A stretch of 34,298 nt of DNA from Microbacterium enclense (lineage in GTDB: Bacteria > Actinomycetota > Actinomycetes > Actinomycetales > Microbacteriaceae), in assembly GCF_001456955.1 (NCBI RefSeq), contig NZ_KQ758478.1, positions 950-35,247 of the forward strand, read 5' to 3'. A program made the position numbers and the translations under genes. Under the pieces are notes generated by a model. The model was not told the origin of the DNA and made no database searches. It saw only the letters and a list, made by a program, of their open reading frames with translations. Every line of letters begins with the position of its first letter. The first letter of the stretch is position 1. Positions 32,324-34,298 of the stretch are shown here, piece after piece.

Positions 32324-33402
32324 GCCTCAAAACACCCCCGACCGAAACGGTGGCCATCGGCACGCTGGACGACAACAAGCCCAGCTTCGTCAAAGGACTG
32401 CTGAAGGCGCAGGCCTTTCAGATCCTCCTGATCCTCATCGTCATCGTGCTGATCTTCAGTGCGCTGGCGCCGGACTCGTTCGCGCAGTGGTCGAACTTCC
32501 GCCTCATCATCCAGAACGCCTCCATCCTCGCGGTGCTGGGCGTGGGCATGACCTACATCATCATCACCTCGGGCATCGACCTCTCGATCGGCTCGGTGCT
32601 GGTGTTCTCGGGGGTCGTGTCGGCGCTGACCATGCGCGCGCTCGGCGGTGAGGGATGGGGAGTGGCGACCATCGGCATCCTCGTGTCCATCTTCAGCGGC
32701 GTGTGCTGGGGCCTCTTGAACGGGTTCCTCATCGCCAAGGCCAAGATTCCGCCGCTCATCGTCACCCTGGGATCGCTCGGCATGGCCCTCGGTCTCGCGC
32801 AGATCCTCACCGGCGGTGTCGACATCCGCGACGTACCGACGGTGCTCACGGTGTCGATCGGCTACGGCAACGTCTTCGGATCGCTTCCGATCATCAGCGT
32901 CATCGCGCTCGTCGTCGTCGTCATCGGCGCGATCGTGCTGCACTTCACGAAGTTCGGCCTCTACACCTACGCCGTCGGCTCCAGCGAGCTCGCCGCCCGT
33001 CGCGTCGGCGTCAAGGTCGACCGCCACCTCATCTCGGTCTACACGCTGTCGGGGGCGCTCGCGGGACTCGCCGGCATCCTGGCCCTGTCGCAGTTCTCGA
33101 CCACGGCGATCGCCGGTCAGTCGCAGACCAACCTGAACGTCATCGCGGCCGTGGTGATCGGCGGCACCTCCCTCTTCGGCGGCGTGGGCACGATCTTCGG
33201 CACCGTCGTGGGCCTGTTCATCCCCGCGGTGCTGCAGAACGGCTTCGTCATCACCGGCGTGCAGCCGTTCTGGCAGCAGGTCGCGGTCGGCGCGGTGCTG
33301 ATCACGGCCGTCTACGTCGACCAGGTGCGCCGCACCGCCGCGACCCGCGGCAACACCCAGAGCCTCTGGCGCAAGTTCGTCAGCGGAGGACGCCGCGGCT
33401 GA
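32320..33402 (+). CDS. Sugar ABC transporter permease (RbsC/FrcC family)
   Basis: A 360-residue membrane protein with roughly ten hydrophobic segments and the family landmarks GVGMTYIIITSGIDLSIGS, KIPPLIVTLGSLGM and IAAVVIGGTSLFGGVGTI. It forms the pore of the ribose/fructose-type importer, probably as a homodimer with the ATPase upstream. The first ~30 residues are cytoplasmic. The start overlaps the ATPase stop (ATGA). Confidence 0.92.
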   Translation: MSLKTPPTETVAIGTLDDNKPSFVKGLLKAQAFQILLILIVIVLIFSALAPDSFAQWSNFRLIIQNASILAVLGVGMTYIIITSGIDLSIGSVLVFSGVVSALTMRALGGEGWGVATIGILVSIFSGVCWGLLNGFLIAKAKIPPLIVTLGSLGMALGLAQILTGGVDIRDVPTVLTVSIGYGNVFGSLPIISVIALVVVVIGAIVLHFTKFGLYTYAVGSSELAARRVGVKVDRHLISVYTLSGALAGLAGILALSQFSTTAIAGQSQTNLNVIAAVVIGGTSLFGGVGTIFGTVVGLFIPAVLQNGFVITGVQPFWQQVAVGAVLITAVYVDQVRRTAATRGNTQSLWRKFVSGGRRG

Positions 33403-33445
33403 GGCCCGGCATCCGACACCCCACCAAGAGAGAACGGTCATCACA

Positions 33446-34298
33446 ATGCAGTGGAACAGCAAGGTTCTCGCGTTCGCCACCCTCGGCGCCGCAGCCACCC
33501 TCGTCCTCGCCGGGTGCTCCGGCGGCTCCTCGTCGGGAGGCGCCGCGGGCGGTTCCGACGGCGGCTACAAGATCGCGTTCGTGCAGGGCGTCGCCGGGGA
33601 TGAGTTCTACATCTCCATGCAGTGCGGCATCGAAGCCGAAGCAGAGAAGGAAGGCGCCACCGTCACCACCCAGGGTCCGGAGAAGTTCGACCCGACGCTT
33701 CAGAAGCCGATCGTCGACGCCGTCGTGGGGTCGAAGCCCGACGCGCTGCTGATCGCGCCGACCGACGTTTCCGCGATGCAGGCGCCGATCGCGGCGGCCG
33801 AAGCGGCAGGGATCAAGGTCGTCCTCGTCGACACGACGCTGGAGGATCCCTCCGGGGCGGTCTCGCAGATCTCCTCCGACAACGAAGGCGGCGGCGCCGC
33901 CGCGTTCAAGGCGATCCAGGATGCCAACCCCAACGGCGGCAAGGTGCTCGTGGTCTCCACCGACCCCGGTGTGTCCACCACCGACGCCCGCGCCGAAGGC
34001 TTCGAAAACGCCGTCGCCGAAGACAGCAAGTTCGAATCGGTCGGTGTGCAGTACTCGCACAACGAGCCCTCCACCGCCGCGGAGATCGTGACCGCTGCGC
34101 TGCAGAAGGACCCCGACATCGTCGGCATCTTCGCCGCCAACCTCTTCGCCGCCGAAGGCTCCGCCACCGGCGTCCAGCAGGCCGGCAAGCAGGGACAGGT
34201 CACCATCGTCGGCTTCGACGCCGGCCCCGCCCAGGTCAAGGCCCTCGAAGCCGGCACCGTCCAAGCCCTCGTCGCCCAAGAGCCCGCCACCATCGGCT
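33446..34298 (+). CDS. Sugar-binding lipoprotein of the ABC importer (3' partial)
   Basis: The frame runs open to the end of the window (284 codons seen). A lipoprotein signal peptide, MQWNSKVLAFATLGAAATLV, ends in the lipobox LAGC (C24), followed by a Gly/Ser linker. The mature part is a Peripla_BP_4 (ribose-binding type) domain: YKIAFVQGVAGDEFYISMQC, PDALLIAPTDVSAM, GIKVVLVDTTLEDPSG, VVSTDPGVSTTDARAEGF and VTIVGFDAGPAQVKALEAG. It delivers the sugar to the permease. The ATG follows the permease stop by 43 bp with only a weak AAGAGAGA far upstream; no terminator is visible in the gap. Confidence 0.9.
   Translation, partial: MQWNSKVLAFATLGAAATLVLAGCSGGSSSGGAAGGSDGGYKIAFVQGVAGDEFYISMQCGIEAEAEKEGATVTTQGPEKFDPTLQKPIVDAVVGSKPDALLIAPTDVSAMQAPIAAAEAAGIKVVLVDTTLEDPSGAVSQISSDNEGGGAAAFKAIQDANPNGGKVLVVSTDPGVSTTDARAEGFENAVAEDSKFESVGVQYSHNEPSTAAEIVTAALQKDPDIVGIFAANLFAAEGSATGVQQAGKQGQVTIVGFDAGPAQVKALEAGTVQALVAQEPATIG

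Noticed and set aside
24551..34298. Sulfoquinovose (sulfo-EMP) pathway
   Set aside because: The aldolase is of a related type, but there is no sulfoquinovosidase, no AGE-type isomerase and no PfkB kinase; an FGGY kinase is present instead.

Overview
The window is about 34 kb of very GC-rich DNA that reads as a chromosome segment of a high-GC Gram-positive actinobacterium, most likely Microbacteriaceae and probably Microbacterium-like. The reasons are the gene order tlyA-nadK-recN-pyrG-NUDIX-xerD, which is the same order as the mycobacterial Rv1691-Rv1701 block; the many GTG starts and 4-base ATGA/GTGA overlaps; probable leaderless starts; and ribose/fructose-type ABC sugar uptake genes controlled by LacI proteins. 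I see no rRNA, tRNA, CRISPR array, transposase or phage gene.

Region 1 (1-9088, + strand) is a tightly packed housekeeping block. It holds a TPR-like protein with a low-complexity Arg/Asp-rich front (5' partial), a HAD-IIA phosphatase, a 59-residue conserved small protein, the rRNA 2'-O-methyltransferase TlyA, NAD kinase, RecN, CTP synthase from its own promoter, an ADP-ribose-type NUDIX hydrolase and XerD. An ABC-F protein follows (9134-10774).

Region 2 (10775-15856) lies mostly on the - strand. It contains a stand-alone LysR-type DNA-binding domain with a basic tail, a two-gene oxidoreductase operon (an alpha/beta-hydrolase fused to a gluconate-dehydrogenase-subunit-3-like domain, then a GMC flavoprotein with a four-Cys motif), a small membrane protein and a stress-type SDR. 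Several clean stem-loops separate the transcription units.

Region 3 (15866-23026) is a surface-polysaccharide locus: two GT4 glycosyltransferases, an NAD-dependent sugar epimerase, a Wzx-like flippase, a divergent O-antigen-ligase/Wzy-like membrane protein, and a PqqD-like/nucleotidyltransferase fusion.

Region 4 (23168-34298) is a sugar or polyol utilisation locus. It contains an intact LacI regulator, a pair of 71-bp palindromic repeats, a Gfo/Idh dehydrogenase, a DhnA/LacD-type class I aldolase, a DUF4432 (aldose-epimerase-like) protein, a second LacI gene that carries an apparent 1-bp frameshift, a ManA-like isomerase, an FGGY kinase and a single-ATPase ribose/fructose-type ABC importer (ATPase, permease, lipoprotein; the last is 3' partial). 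Three copies of the operator GACAACGTTGTC (one with a single mismatch) sit exactly at the divergent aldolase/DUF4432 promoters and at the lacI-manA-kinase-transporter promoter, so the locus reads as one LacI regulon. The likely flow is uptake, mutarotation, isomerisation or oxidation, phosphorylation and aldol cleavage. The actual substrate cannot be read from sequence.

The observations most worth following are the twin palindromes at 24314-24524, the operator set combined with the broken regulator, the hydrolase/dehydrogenase-subunit fusion with its Fe-S-like GMC partner, the PqqD-nucleotidyltransferase protein, and a strongly over-represented heptamer GGATGCC/GGCATCC across the whole window.
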